A DNA stretch of 64,000 bases from Lishizhenia tianjinensis (GTDB lineage Bacteria > Bacteroidota > Bacteroidia > Flavobacteriales_D > Crocinitomicaceae), in assembly GCF_900116425.1 (NCBI RefSeq), contig NZ_FPAS01000004.1, positions 1 to 64,000 on the forward strand. Reading direction: 5' to 3'. The translations under genes and the position numbers were made by a program. Shown in pieces: positions 7,528 to 15,763 of the stretch. Positions within the stretch are counted from its first letter, which is position 1. Each line of letters opens with the position of its first letter. The notes beneath the pieces were generated by a model. It made no database searches. It was not told the origin of the DNA and saw nothing but the letters and a program-made list of their open reading frames with translations.

Positions 7528-8916
7528 TTATTTCGATAATTCTGTAAAATTCTTGTAGAAGTAAGGAATCGTCTCAATTCCTTTATAGTAGTTGAATAAT
7601 CCGTAGTGCTCATTTGGTGAGTGAATCGCATCAGAGTTCAATCCGAATCCCATCAATACCGTTTTCAAGCCCAATACTTTTTCGAACATAGAAACAATAG
7701 GAATACTTCCTCCACTTCTTACAGGAATAGGTTTAATTCCGAAAGAAGTCTCCATGGCCATACTTGCCGCTTGGTACCCAATAGAATCAATTGGAGTTAC
7801 GGCTGGCTCTCCACCGTGATGCGGTTTAACCAAAACTTTTACGCTATCTGGAGCTATAGATTCGAAGTGCTTTTGGAATTTCTCTGTGATTTCCTCTGGA
7901 CTTTGATTAGGAACCAAACGCATAGAGATTTTAGCAAAGGCTTTTGATGCAATTACTGTTTTTGCTCCTTCACCTGTATAACCACCCCAAATTCCGTTAA
8001 CATCTAAAGTTGGACGAATAGAACCTCTCTCTGGCGTAGAGTAACCTGCTTCTCCATGAACAGCATCTATGGCCAAGGCTTTTTTGTAATCCTCTTCTGA
8101 AAAAGGTGCTTTCGCCATTTCAGCTCTTTCTTCAGCGGAAAGTTCTTCTACATTGTCGTAGAAACCTGGAATAGTAATGTGATTATTTTCGTCTGTTAAC
8201 GAAGCTATCATCTCTGCTAAGATATTGATAGGATTGGCAACACAACCACCGTATAAACCTGAGTGTAAATCTCTGTTTGGACCAGTAACCTCAACTTCAA
8301 CATAGCTCAATCCTCTTAAACCTGTTGTAATAGAAGGTACATCGTTGGCTAAAATTCCTGTATCAGAAACTAAGATTACATCTGCAGCTAATTTTTCTTT
8401 GTTTGCTTTAATGAAGTGACCTAAGTTTTCAGAACCCACTTCTTCTTCACCTTCTATCATGAACTTCACGTTACATGGCAACTCATTGCTTTCCATCATA
8501 GCTTCAAAAGCCTTCAAGTGCATGTACATTTGTCCTTTGTCATCACAAGCTCCACGTGCAAAAATTGCTCCTTCTGGGTGAATTTCAGTTTTCTTAATCA
8601 CCGGTTCAAATGCTGGAGAATCCCACAATTCTAATGGATCCGCAGGTTGCACATCGTAATGACCATAAACTAAAACAGTAGGTAAATTTTCATCTATAAT
8701 TTTTTCACCATATACAATTGGGTAACCAGCTGTAGGACAAACTTCCACATTATCTGCTCCATTTTTCTTCAATTGTTCAGCAATAAATTCAGCCGTTTTT
8801 AACACGTCATTCTTGAATGCTGGATCAGCAGAAACAGATGGTATTTTAAGTAGTTCTATGAGTTCGTTTAAAAACTTGTCTTTGTTTGCGTTGATATACT
8901 TTATTGTACTTTCCAT
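7528..8916 (-). CDS. M20 family dipeptidase
   Basis: A 462-aa zinc metallopeptidase of the M20/CNDP type. Metal and catalytic motifs are present: VLVYGHYDVQPADP (H86, D88), ARGACDDKGQM (D125 region) and IEGEEEVGS (155-162, catalytic and metal Glu). A dimerisation insert with RDLHSGLYGG follows, then a C-terminal HSPNEH His motif. It likely cleaves dipeptides in the cytoplasm, as no signal peptide is present. The frame is open 60 nt further upstream, but the ATG at 8916 starts the conserved MESTIKYINANKDKF region and sits 18 nt after a near-consensus -7 box. It is divergent from the anchor-L gene at 9059. Confidence 0.92.
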   Translation of the reverse strand: MESTIKYINANKDKFLNELIELLKIPSVSADPAFKNDVLKTAEFIAEQLKKNGADNVEVCPTAGYPIVYGEKIIDENLPTVLVYGHYDVQPADPLELWDSPAFEPVIKKTEIHPEGAIFARGACDDKGQMYMHLKAFEAMMESNELPCNVKFMIEGEEEVGSENLGHFIKANKEKLAADVILVSDTGILANDVPSITTGLRGLSYVEVEVTGPNRDLHSGLYGGCVANPINILAEMIASLTDENNHITIPGFYDNVEELSAEERAEMAKAPFSEEDYKKALAIDAVHGEAGYSTPERGSIRPTLDVNGIWGGYTGEGAKTVIASKAFAKISMRLVPNQSPEEITEKFQKHFESIAPDSVKVLVKPHHGGEPAVTPIDSIGYQAASMAMETSFGIKPIPVRSGGSIPIVSMFEKVLGLKTVLMGFGLNSDAIHSPNEHYGLFNYYKGIETIPYFYKNFTELSK

Positions 8917-8934
8917 GTAATTAATTTTAAAACG

Positions 8935-8942
8935 TAAAGATA
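8935..8942 (-). promoter_or_regulatory. Possible -7 box (TATCTTTA on minus strand)
   Basis: Seven of eight bases match TAnnTTTG. A TTTG lies 22 nt further upstream as a possible -33. It ends 18 nt before the dipeptidase ATG. Confidence 0.3.
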
Positions 8943-9058
8943 AGTTTCTATCACATTTAGTCCTCAAATTCAACAAGATTATCTATAATTCGTTAATTTC
9001 AAGCAACTTTTTCAAACTCAATCAAGTCTGTTAAAGAGAAAATAAACCATTCACACTT

Positions 9059-11245
9059 ATGAAACGATTTTTAATGGCAGCAGCTTGCTTACTTTTAACG
9101 GTAAACTTGTCTGCCCAATTAAACATAACGAATACAACTTCTGTAGTAGATGTAGTCCAAAATGCATTGTTAGGTCAAGGAATAGTTGTTTCAAACATTA
9201 GTTACAACGGTAGTACAGCCAACGTAGGTTCGAGTCAAGGAAACGTAAAACTTTTTAATGATCAAGGAGGAAACTTCCCTTTCTCCAGTGGTGTTTTACT
9301 AACCACAGATGGAGGAAGTGGTACAGTATCATATGATCCAGATTTAACTGCCATCGCAACCAACAATGTAACGAATGGTGTTGTTTTAGAATTTGACTTT
9401 ATACCAACTGGAGATACTTTGTCTTTCAACTACATGTTTGCTTCTTCAGAATATCCCAACTATGTATGTTCAGGATTTAATGATGTTTTCGGATTTTTTA
9501 TTTCGGGACCTGGATTTAACGGTCCTTTCCAATACAATGCAGAGAACATTGCTTTGGTACCTAATACCAATGTACCTGTAGCGATTAACACAGTAAACTC
9601 AGGTTCTGCAGGTGGTTCTGGAAACCCAACTACTTGTGCTAACCAGGACCCTAACTGGCAAAGTAACTCTGTTTATTATACGACCAGCTACAACGGTACA
9701 ACAGGTTACCCCTATGGTGGAGGTACAGTTTCTTTATCTGCTAATGCGGACCTTATTTGTGGTCAAACTTACCACATTAAGATAGCCATCAGTAACGTAG
9801 GAGACCAGGCGTTAAACTCAGGTGTATTTTTAGAGGCCAACTCTTTCTCATCCAACACAGTAGATATTAGCATTTCTTCAGATCAGAGTGTTAATGATTC
9901 TACATTGGTAGAAGGATGTACGCAAGGTACAGTTACATTTTCTAGACCGACAACACAAACTGGTGACACATTAATCGTTGTTTACACCACAGGTGGACAA
10001 GCCGTAGAAGGCGTTGATTATACTTCTTTAGGTCAAAATGGAATAATTACCTTCCTTCCTGGTGAAGACACTATTAGTATTGTTATAGATCCTATACAAG
10101 ACGGTATAGACGAAGGTCCAGAACTCTTAACCATTAATGCTTACACCATTACCCCCTGTGGCGACACGGTATATTCTGAAGGGTTTACATACATCACCGA
10201 AGAACCCTTCTCAGAAGTAATTGTTTCGGACACTACCATCTATTGTGATAATGATTCAGTACTCACGGAGGTCTATACCATTGAAGGTTTTGAACCCTAC
10301 ACCTATGAATGGATACAGTTACCCAATGGAAATGTGTATACTTCAGGAGATTCGGTTTATTTAGAGGCTTACCAAAATCAAACAAATTATTACATCGTTC
10401 AATCTACAGATGCCTGTGGTTTCGTTTTCGAAGACACGATGGAAATCATAGTGGATCAAACTTTAGCGGTTGACACGGCATTTGCTGGACCAACACCTTG
10501 TGGTGAATCATCAGGTTTTGTAACGGCAAACGTCTCAGGTAACGTCGGTCAGCCACAGTTGAACTGGTCAGGACCAGGACCAAACTCTCCAAATGGTATA
10601 GATGCCAGTGCATGGGGTAACCTTTCATCTGGATGGTATTACTTCGAAGTTTCGGATTCTAGATGTACGGTTTACGATAGTGCCTTTGTAGATCAGGAAA
10701 GTGTTCCTGTAGCAGACTTCACAGCCACCCCTAGCTCAGGAACAGCTCCTTTACCGGTAACATTCACCAACAACAGTACAGGAGGTTCTTCTTACGAGTG
10801 GGATTTTGGAAATGGAAATGGAGTTACTGTTTTTGATTTGGGAACGCAATACCAAACTTACGGTGATGCACAAAATGTATATGATGTAAGTCTCATCGTT
10901 TACGGTGGTTCATGTTCAGATACAGCTTGGGCACAAATTACAATCATTCCTTTCTTGGCCTTAGATTACAGCAAACCAAATGTATTTACACCAGATGGTG
11001 ATAATAAAAATGATGTATTCACCTTCAACCCTGTGAATGCAAAAAACATAGATGTTGTAATTACCAACAGATGGGGGAATGTAGTGTTTGAATCTACAGG
11101 AGACCCAACTCAAGCAGTATGGGACGGAACCAATAAAAGTTCAGGAAATCCTTGTGGAGAGGGTACTTACTTCTACCAAGCTACTTTCTATGGCTTCCAA
11201 GGAGAAGAAGTACAAGAACAAGGTTTTATTCAACTTGTGAAATAA
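9059..11245 (+). CDS. Choice-of-anchor L domain protein with PKD domain, T9SS type B
   Basis: A 728-aa secreted protein with signal peptide MKRFLMAAACLLLTVNLSAQ. The choice-of-anchor L domain (about 25-265) shows TTSVVDVVQNALLGQGIVVSN, the LEFDFIPTGDTLSFNYMFAS core and the EYPNYVCSGFNDVFGFFISG motif. A Calx-beta-like domain follows (about 270-390). A PKD domain (about 565-640) has YEWDFGNGNG. The type B sorting domain (about 645-728) includes KPNVFTPDGDNKNDVF, TNRWGNVVFES and VWDGTNKS, ending IQLVK. Likely surface-attached. It is related in architecture to the frameshifted gene at 49641-52030. A strong terminator follows. Confidence 0.9.
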   Translation: MKRFLMAAACLLLTVNLSAQLNITNTTSVVDVVQNALLGQGIVVSNISYNGSTANVGSSQGNVKLFNDQGGNFPFSSGVLLTTDGGSGTVSYDPDLTAIATNNVTNGVVLEFDFIPTGDTLSFNYMFASSEYPNYVCSGFNDVFGFFISGPGFNGPFQYNAENIALVPNTNVPVAINTVNSGSAGGSGNPTTCANQDPNWQSNSVYYTTSYNGTTGYPYGGGTVSLSANADLICGQTYHIKIAISNVGDQALNSGVFLEANSFSSNTVDISISSDQSVNDSTLVEGCTQGTVTFSRPTTQTGDTLIVVYTTGGQAVEGVDYTSLGQNGIITFLPGEDTISIVIDPIQDGIDEGPELLTINAYTITPCGDTVYSEGFTYITEEPFSEVIVSDTTIYCDNDSVLTEVYTIEGFEPYTYEWIQLPNGNVYTSGDSVYLEAYQNQTNYYIVQSTDACGFVFEDTMEIIVDQTLAVDTAFAGPTPCGESSGFVTANVSGNVGQPQLNWSGPGPNSPNGIDASAWGNLSSGWYYFEVSDSRCTVYDSAFVDQESVPVADFTATPSSGTAPLPVTFTNNSTGGSSYEWDFGNGNGVTVFDLGTQYQTYGDAQNVYDVSLIVYGGSCSDTAWAQITIIPFLALDYSKPNVFTPDGDNKNDVFTFNPVNAKNIDVVITNRWGNVVFESTGDPTQAVWDGTNKSSGNPCGEGTYFYQATFYGFQGEEVQEQGFIQLVK

Positions 11246-11261
11246 CAACAAATACAGGATA

Positions 11262-11299
11262 GAAAAAGGGGATTGATACTTTAATCAATCCCCTTTTTC
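11262..11299. terminator. Bidirectional intrinsic terminator
   Basis: Perfect 16-bp stem, GAAAAAGGGGATTGAT (11262-11277) with its complement at 11284-11299, and a 6-nt loop. It lies between the converging anchor-L and gpmI genes and can serve both. Confidence 0.85.
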
Positions 11300-11318
11300 A
11301 TTTGGTATATAGTGTTTT

Positions 11319-12827
11319 TTAAATCAAACTCTCCCCTGTCATTTCAGCAGATTTCTCTACTCCCATAAGGTGAAGTATAGTTGGTGCTACATCCGCCAAC
11401 TTCCCGTCTTTGATTTTCTTAGATTTATCTCCAACATATATAACAGGAACTGGATTGGTGCTGTGTGCTGTATTTGGTGTTCCATCCGCATTGATGGCAA
11501 AATCAGCATTTCCGTGATCAGCAATCACAATGAATTCATAGCCCAAAGCTTTTCCAGTTTCCAAGATTTCACACAACGCTCCATCTACAGTTTCTACTGC
11601 TTTCTGGATGGCTTTATAATCTCCTGTATGTCCTACCATATCCGGGTTTGCAAAGTTCAAACAAAAGAAATCAGGTTGATTGCTATTCAATTCAGCAATA
11701 ATTTTCTCCTTCACTTCCGGAGCACTCATCTCAGGTTGTAAATCGTAGGTTGCTACCTTTGGAGAATTAACCAAGATTCTTGTTTCCTTATCAAACTCGT
11801 TTTCTCTTCCTCCAGAAAAGAAGAAAGTAACGTGGGGGTATTTTTCAGTTTCAGCTATTCTTACTTGGGACTTACCAGCTCCTTCTAATACTTCTCCTAA
11901 AGTATTTACTAAGTTGTCTTTTTCGAAGATGACTTTTACATTTTCAAAAGTATCATCATAGCTCGTCATGGTTAAGTATTCTAAACGCAATGCTTTCATC
12001 TCATGCTCAGGAAAGTCTCTTTGGGTTAACGCAATAGAAATCTCTCTTGGTCTATCTGTTCTAAAATTGAAACAAATAACTACGTCACCTTCTGCTATTT
12101 TAGCCTCATTTCCTGAGATGATAGCAGGCTCGATGAATTCATCTGTTATATCATTTGCGTAAGAATTTGTAAACACTTCCTCCACACTATTGTAAACAGT
12201 TCCTTCACCCTTCACCAATAAATCATAAGCCTTCTCAACTCTTTCCCATCTATTGTCTCTATCCATGGCGTAATACCTTCCTATTACAGAAGCTATTTTT
12301 CCAACAGATTTTTCCAAATGCGCATTCAATTCAGCCAAGAAGTTCTTTCCACTTTTCGGATCACAGTCTCTACCATCCGTAAAAGCATGAATATTTACAT
12401 CACTTACCCCTTGAGCTTTGGCCATATCACACAAAGCATAAAGGTGTTCTTGACTACTGTGCACACCACCTTTAGAAACCAAACCAATAAAGTGAACTTT
12501 CAAGTTATCTTCCTTTGCTTTTTGAAAGGCTTTTACCAGCTGTTCGTTGGCAAAGAAATCTTGATCTTTAATGCTCTTATTAATACGTGTTAACTCTTGG
12601 TAAACGATTCTTCCGGCTCCAATGTTTAAGTGACCTACCTCAGAATTTCCCATTTGTCCTTCCGGTAAACCAACCTGTTCTCCGTAGGTTACCAAGGTCG
12701 CATTTGGATAATCTTTCATTAATTGATCCATGCAGGGAGTTTGCGCATGATAAATCGCATCCGATTCTGATTTATCACCTATTCCCCATCCATCTAAAAT
12801 GATGAGTCCTGTTTTTTTATCAGACAT
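11319..12827 (-). CDS. gpmI: 2,3-bisphosphoglycerate-independent phosphoglycerate mutase
   Basis: A 502-aa enzyme of glycolysis and gluconeogenesis that interconverts 3- and 2-phosphoglycerate, using two Mn ions and a phosphoserine intermediate. The N-terminus LIILDGWGIG gives metal ligand D12, and QMGNSEVGHLNIGAGR holds nucleophile S62. The phosphatase-domain metal motifs are VIADHGNAD and AHSTNPVPVIYV. Length matches the family (about 505-515). Its start lies 8 nt inside the end of the sensor kinase gene, so it is the last gene of a purF-like, kinase, gpmI transcription unit. Confidence 0.97.
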   Translation of the reverse strand: MSDKKTGLIILDGWGIGDKSESDAIYHAQTPCMDQLMKDYPNATLVTYGEQVGLPEGQMGNSEVGHLNIGAGRIVYQELTRINKSIKDQDFFANEQLVKAFQKAKEDNLKVHFIGLVSKGGVHSSQEHLYALCDMAKAQGVSDVNIHAFTDGRDCDPKSGKNFLAELNAHLEKSVGKIASVIGRYYAMDRDNRWERVEKAYDLLVKGEGTVYNSVEEVFTNSYANDITDEFIEPAIISGNEAKIAEGDVVICFNFRTDRPREISIALTQRDFPEHEMKALRLEYLTMTSYDDTFENVKVIFEKDNLVNTLGEVLEGAGKSQVRIAETEKYPHVTFFFSGGRENEFDKETRILVNSPKVATYDLQPEMSAPEVKEKIIAELNSNQPDFFCLNFANPDMVGHTGDYKAIQKAVETVDGALCEILETGKALGYEFIVIADHGNADFAINADGTPNTAHSTNPVPVIYVGDKSKKIKDGKLADVAPTILHLMGVEKSAEMTGESLI

Positions 12828-13713
12828 TGTTGAGTGTTATTTTAAATATAGAACCCTTGGGTTGATTGGGTTCATATGATACTTTTCCTTTGTGTATTTT
12901 AGCCAATTCAGATACGATATAGAGCCCTAAGCCCGTCCCTTTTTGGGTACGTGTTTCTTCGTTGCCTATTCTGTAAAACTTCTCAAAAATTTGATTGACC
13001 TGGGTTTTATCTATACCATCACCAAGGTCTTTCACTTGAATTTCAATAGCGTTTTTCAAGTCTCTTACACTAACCGTTATAGGGTTGCCCCCACCGTATT
13101 TCACCGCATTTTCTAGCAAGTTACTCAGCATAATTTCTACCAACATTTTGTCGATATTTACCTTGCGTTGCACATCCAATTGTAAATCTACATCACACCT
13201 ATGGTAAATAAATTTATAGAGTAACTTTTCTATGATTTCTTTTAAATCTTCTTCTTGTTGATTCAACTGCAAGGCATGATTATCCAGTTGTGTAGCAGTT
13301 AGAATATTATCTATCATCTCCTGTAGACGCTTGTTTTCGTGTAAAGCAGAACTAAGAATTTCTTTTTTCTTTTCTTCCGAAAGGGAACTTCTTTTCAGGA
13401 GGGTTTGTAGATATAATCGATTGGCAGCGATGGGTGTTTTTAACTCGTGGGTTACAGAAAGTAAGAAGTTGTTTTGTCGGTTAGATAAAGCCAATTCCTT
13501 TTTAATGGAAGCTCTAATTTTCCACAATCCAAAGATAAGGATGACAAAAAACACAGCACCTTCTCCTAAGATCATGAGCACCCTAGAATCAACGGTGCCA
13601 TTTTTAATGTTGAGTTGTGCAGATAAATCGATGAGGTGATATCCCCACCAAAGAAACTGAAGAACCACATATATCCCTAATAAATAAAAGAATATTGCGG
13701 TCTTCTGTTTCAT
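12820..13713 (-). CDS. Membrane sensor histidine kinase
   Basis: A 297-aa kinase with two transmembrane helices (about 7-27 and 46-66) enclosing only some 18 residues of periplasm, so it has no sizeable input domain. The HisKA motif LLSVTHELKTPIAANR carries phospho-acceptor H89. HATPase motifs follow: N box SNLLENAVKYGGG, G1 DLGDGI, F-box-like FEKFYRIGNEETR and G2 GTGLGLYIVSELAKIH. No response regulator is adjacent, so it is an orphan kinase here. It lies 17 bp after the amidophosphoribosyltransferase stop and overlaps gpmI by 8 nt. The signal could be membrane state or a partner protein. Confidence 0.92.
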   Translation of the reverse strand: MKQKTAIFFYLLGIYVVLQFLWWGYHLIDLSAQLNIKNGTVDSRVLMILGEGAVFFVILIFGLWKIRASIKKELALSNRQNNFLLSVTHELKTPIAANRLYLQTLLKRSSLSEEKKKEILSSALHENKRLQEMIDNILTATQLDNHALQLNQQEEDLKEIIEKLLYKFIYHRCDVDLQLDVQRKVNIDKMLVEIMLSNLLENAVKYGGGNPITVSVRDLKNAIEIQVKDLGDGIDKTQVNQIFEKFYRIGNEETRTQKGTGLGLYIVSELAKIHKGKVSYEPNQPKGSIFKITLNNV

Positions 13714-13730
13714 GGGTTCAATGGGTATTA

Positions 13731-15632
13731 TTAGTACGCTCTCGCGTCACTTCCTTCCACGTAGTTAATGAAGGCTTTGTTTACCACCTTATTACCACCT
13801 GGTGTTGGATAGTTTCCTGTAAAGTACCAATCTCCAAGGTTATTCGGACAAGCCTTATGTAAGTTTTCTACCGATTGGTAAATCACCTCAACTTCTGCCT
13901 TGATATTTACAGGTTTTAATAATTCTGAAATTTTCTGAGAGATTTGAGTATCTGTAAACGGCTCGTAAATCTCTTTTACGTAGTTCTTCACGTGTTCTTT
14001 TGGAATAGACTCTTGCTCTTTACATTTCTGGTACACCTCTGTAATGATGTGTCCCATACTGTTTTCTTTCAACAAGGCGATAGCAGCTTCGAAAGCAATG
14101 AAATCTTTCATTCTTGCCATGTCTATACCGTAACAATCTGGATATCTAATTTGTGGAGCTGAAGATACAACTACAATCTTCTTAGGCTCCAATCTATCTA
14201 AGATTCTAAAGATACTTTGCTTCAAGGTAGTACCTCTTACAATACTATCATCTATCACTACTAAGTTATCTTTCCCTCTTACAACTGTTCCGTAAGTAAT
14301 GTCGTAAACGTGGGCCACCATATCGTCTCTTGCATCATCTTGAGTGATGAAAGTTCTCAATTTGGCATCTTTAATAGCGATTTTCTCAATACGTGCTCTA
14401 CGCTTTAATATCTTCTCTAGATCATCTTCATTGTAATCTTTCCCTAATGCTTTAATGGCTTCGAATTTCTCATTGTTCATGTGATCTTCTAAACCTTTGA
14501 TCATTCCGTAGAACGACATTTCAGCTGTATTAGGAATGAAAGAGAAAACAGAGTTATCTAAATCACCACCAATTGAGTCTATTACTTGAGGAACTACTAA
14601 GTCACCCAACATTTTACGCTCTCTGTAGATATCGTAATCGTTACCTCTTGAGAAGTAAATGCGCTCAAATGAACAAGCTTTACGCTCGTGTGGTGCATTA
14701 ATTTCTACTTCACTCACCTCACCTGCTTTCTTGATAATTAAAGCATGACCAGGAGTTAATTCTTTGATATCCTCTTTCTTCAAGTTGAAAGCGGTTTGGA
14801 TAACTGGACGTTCAGATGCAACAACACAAACCTCATCATCTTCGTACCAGAATGCCGGACGAATTCCTGATGGATCTCTCAATACAAATGCATCTCCATG
14901 TCCGAACAAACCAGACATTGCGTAACCACCATCCCAATCTTCAGAAGCTTTCTTCAAGATTTTAGGAATATCTAAACTTTGTGCAATTTTTGAGTAAACC
15001 TCTTGGTTAGAATAACCTTGAGCTTTCAAAGATTTGAACATATCCTCGTTTTCTACATCTAAGAAATGTCCAATTTTCTCCAATACTGTAACCGTATCAG
15101 AAACTTCTTTCGGGTGCTGACCAATTCCTAACAACACATCAAACAACTCGTGAACGTTAGTTAAGTTGAAGTTACCTGCAACCACCAAGTTTCTTGTAAT
15201 CCAGTTGTTTTGACGAAGGAAAGGGTGACAGCTTTCTATGCTATTTCTACCAAAAGTACCGTATCTTAAGTGACCTAAAAAGAGTTCACCTGTAAATCCA
15301 GCGTTTTTCTTTAAGTAGTTTACGTCTTTTAATAACTCAGGATTTTCGTCCTCGATTTCCTGAAATCTCGCGTTAATCGAACTGAAAATGTCCTGAATAG
15401 GTTTTGAATCTATAGAACGCCTACGAGAGATGTAACGCTCTCCTGGATCCATATCGAACTTAATGTTCGCAACTCCGGCTCCATCTTGCCCTCTGTTGTG
15501 CTGCTTTTCCATCAACAAATACAATTTGTTAATTCCATAAAAAGCAGTTCCGTATTTTTCTAAATAATACTCTAATGGTTTCTTAAGTCTCAGAAGTGCA
15601 ATTCCACACTCGTGTTTGATAGCATCACTCAT
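13731..15632 (-). CDS. Amidophosphoribosyltransferase (long PurF-like form)
   Basis: A 633-aa protein. The N-terminal Ntn glutaminase domain opens MSDAIKHECGIALLRL, where the Cys after a short propeptide would be the nucleophile as in PurF. The phosphoribosyltransferase domain has the PRPP motif VVIDDSIVRGTT at about 459-470. PurF makes 5-phosphoribosylamine from PRPP and glutamine, the first step of purine synthesis. This form is about 130 residues longer than classic PurF (about 500), with insertions and a C-terminal extension, and a separate classical purF may exist elsewhere. The frame extends to 15656, but a TAnnTTTG box at 15654-15661 favours the ATG at 15632. Confidence 0.88.
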   Translation of the reverse strand: MSDAIKHECGIALLRLKKPLEYYLEKYGTAFYGINKLYLLMEKQHNRGQDGAGVANIKFDMDPGERYISRRRSIDSKPIQDIFSSINARFQEIEDENPELLKDVNYLKKNAGFTGELFLGHLRYGTFGRNSIESCHPFLRQNNWITRNLVVAGNFNLTNVHELFDVLLGIGQHPKEVSDTVTVLEKIGHFLDVENEDMFKSLKAQGYSNQEVYSKIAQSLDIPKILKKASEDWDGGYAMSGLFGHGDAFVLRDPSGIRPAFWYEDDEVCVVASERPVIQTAFNLKKEDIKELTPGHALIIKKAGEVSEVEINAPHERKACSFERIYFSRGNDYDIYRERKMLGDLVVPQVIDSIGGDLDNSVFSFIPNTAEMSFYGMIKGLEDHMNNEKFEAIKALGKDYNEDDLEKILKRRARIEKIAIKDAKLRTFITQDDARDDMVAHVYDITYGTVVRGKDNLVVIDDSIVRGTTLKQSIFRILDRLEPKKIVVVSSAPQIRYPDCYGIDMARMKDFIAFEAAIALLKENSMGHIITEVYQKCKEQESIPKEHVKNYVKEIYEPFTDTQISQKISELLKPVNIKAEVEVIYQSVENLHKACPNNLGDWYFTGNYPTPGGNKVVNKAFINYVEGSDARAY

Positions 15633-15653
15633 TGATTCGCAACATTTTTTTTG

Positions 15654-15661
15654 CAAATTTA
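15654..15661 (-). promoter_or_regulatory. Candidate -7 box (TAAATTTG on minus strand)
   Basis: Exact TAnnTTTG match ending 21 nt before the ATG at 15632. It overlaps the upstream extension of the reading frame, arguing for the shorter start. No clear -33. Confidence 0.4.
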
Positions 15662-15763
15662 AGCTTATATTTTTTATTGCACCTCATCATCTATGTCTCC
15701 ATTTAATATTTCATCATTTTAGGCAACTTCCTTACCTATTTTCAGTCTAATAAATAACACAAA

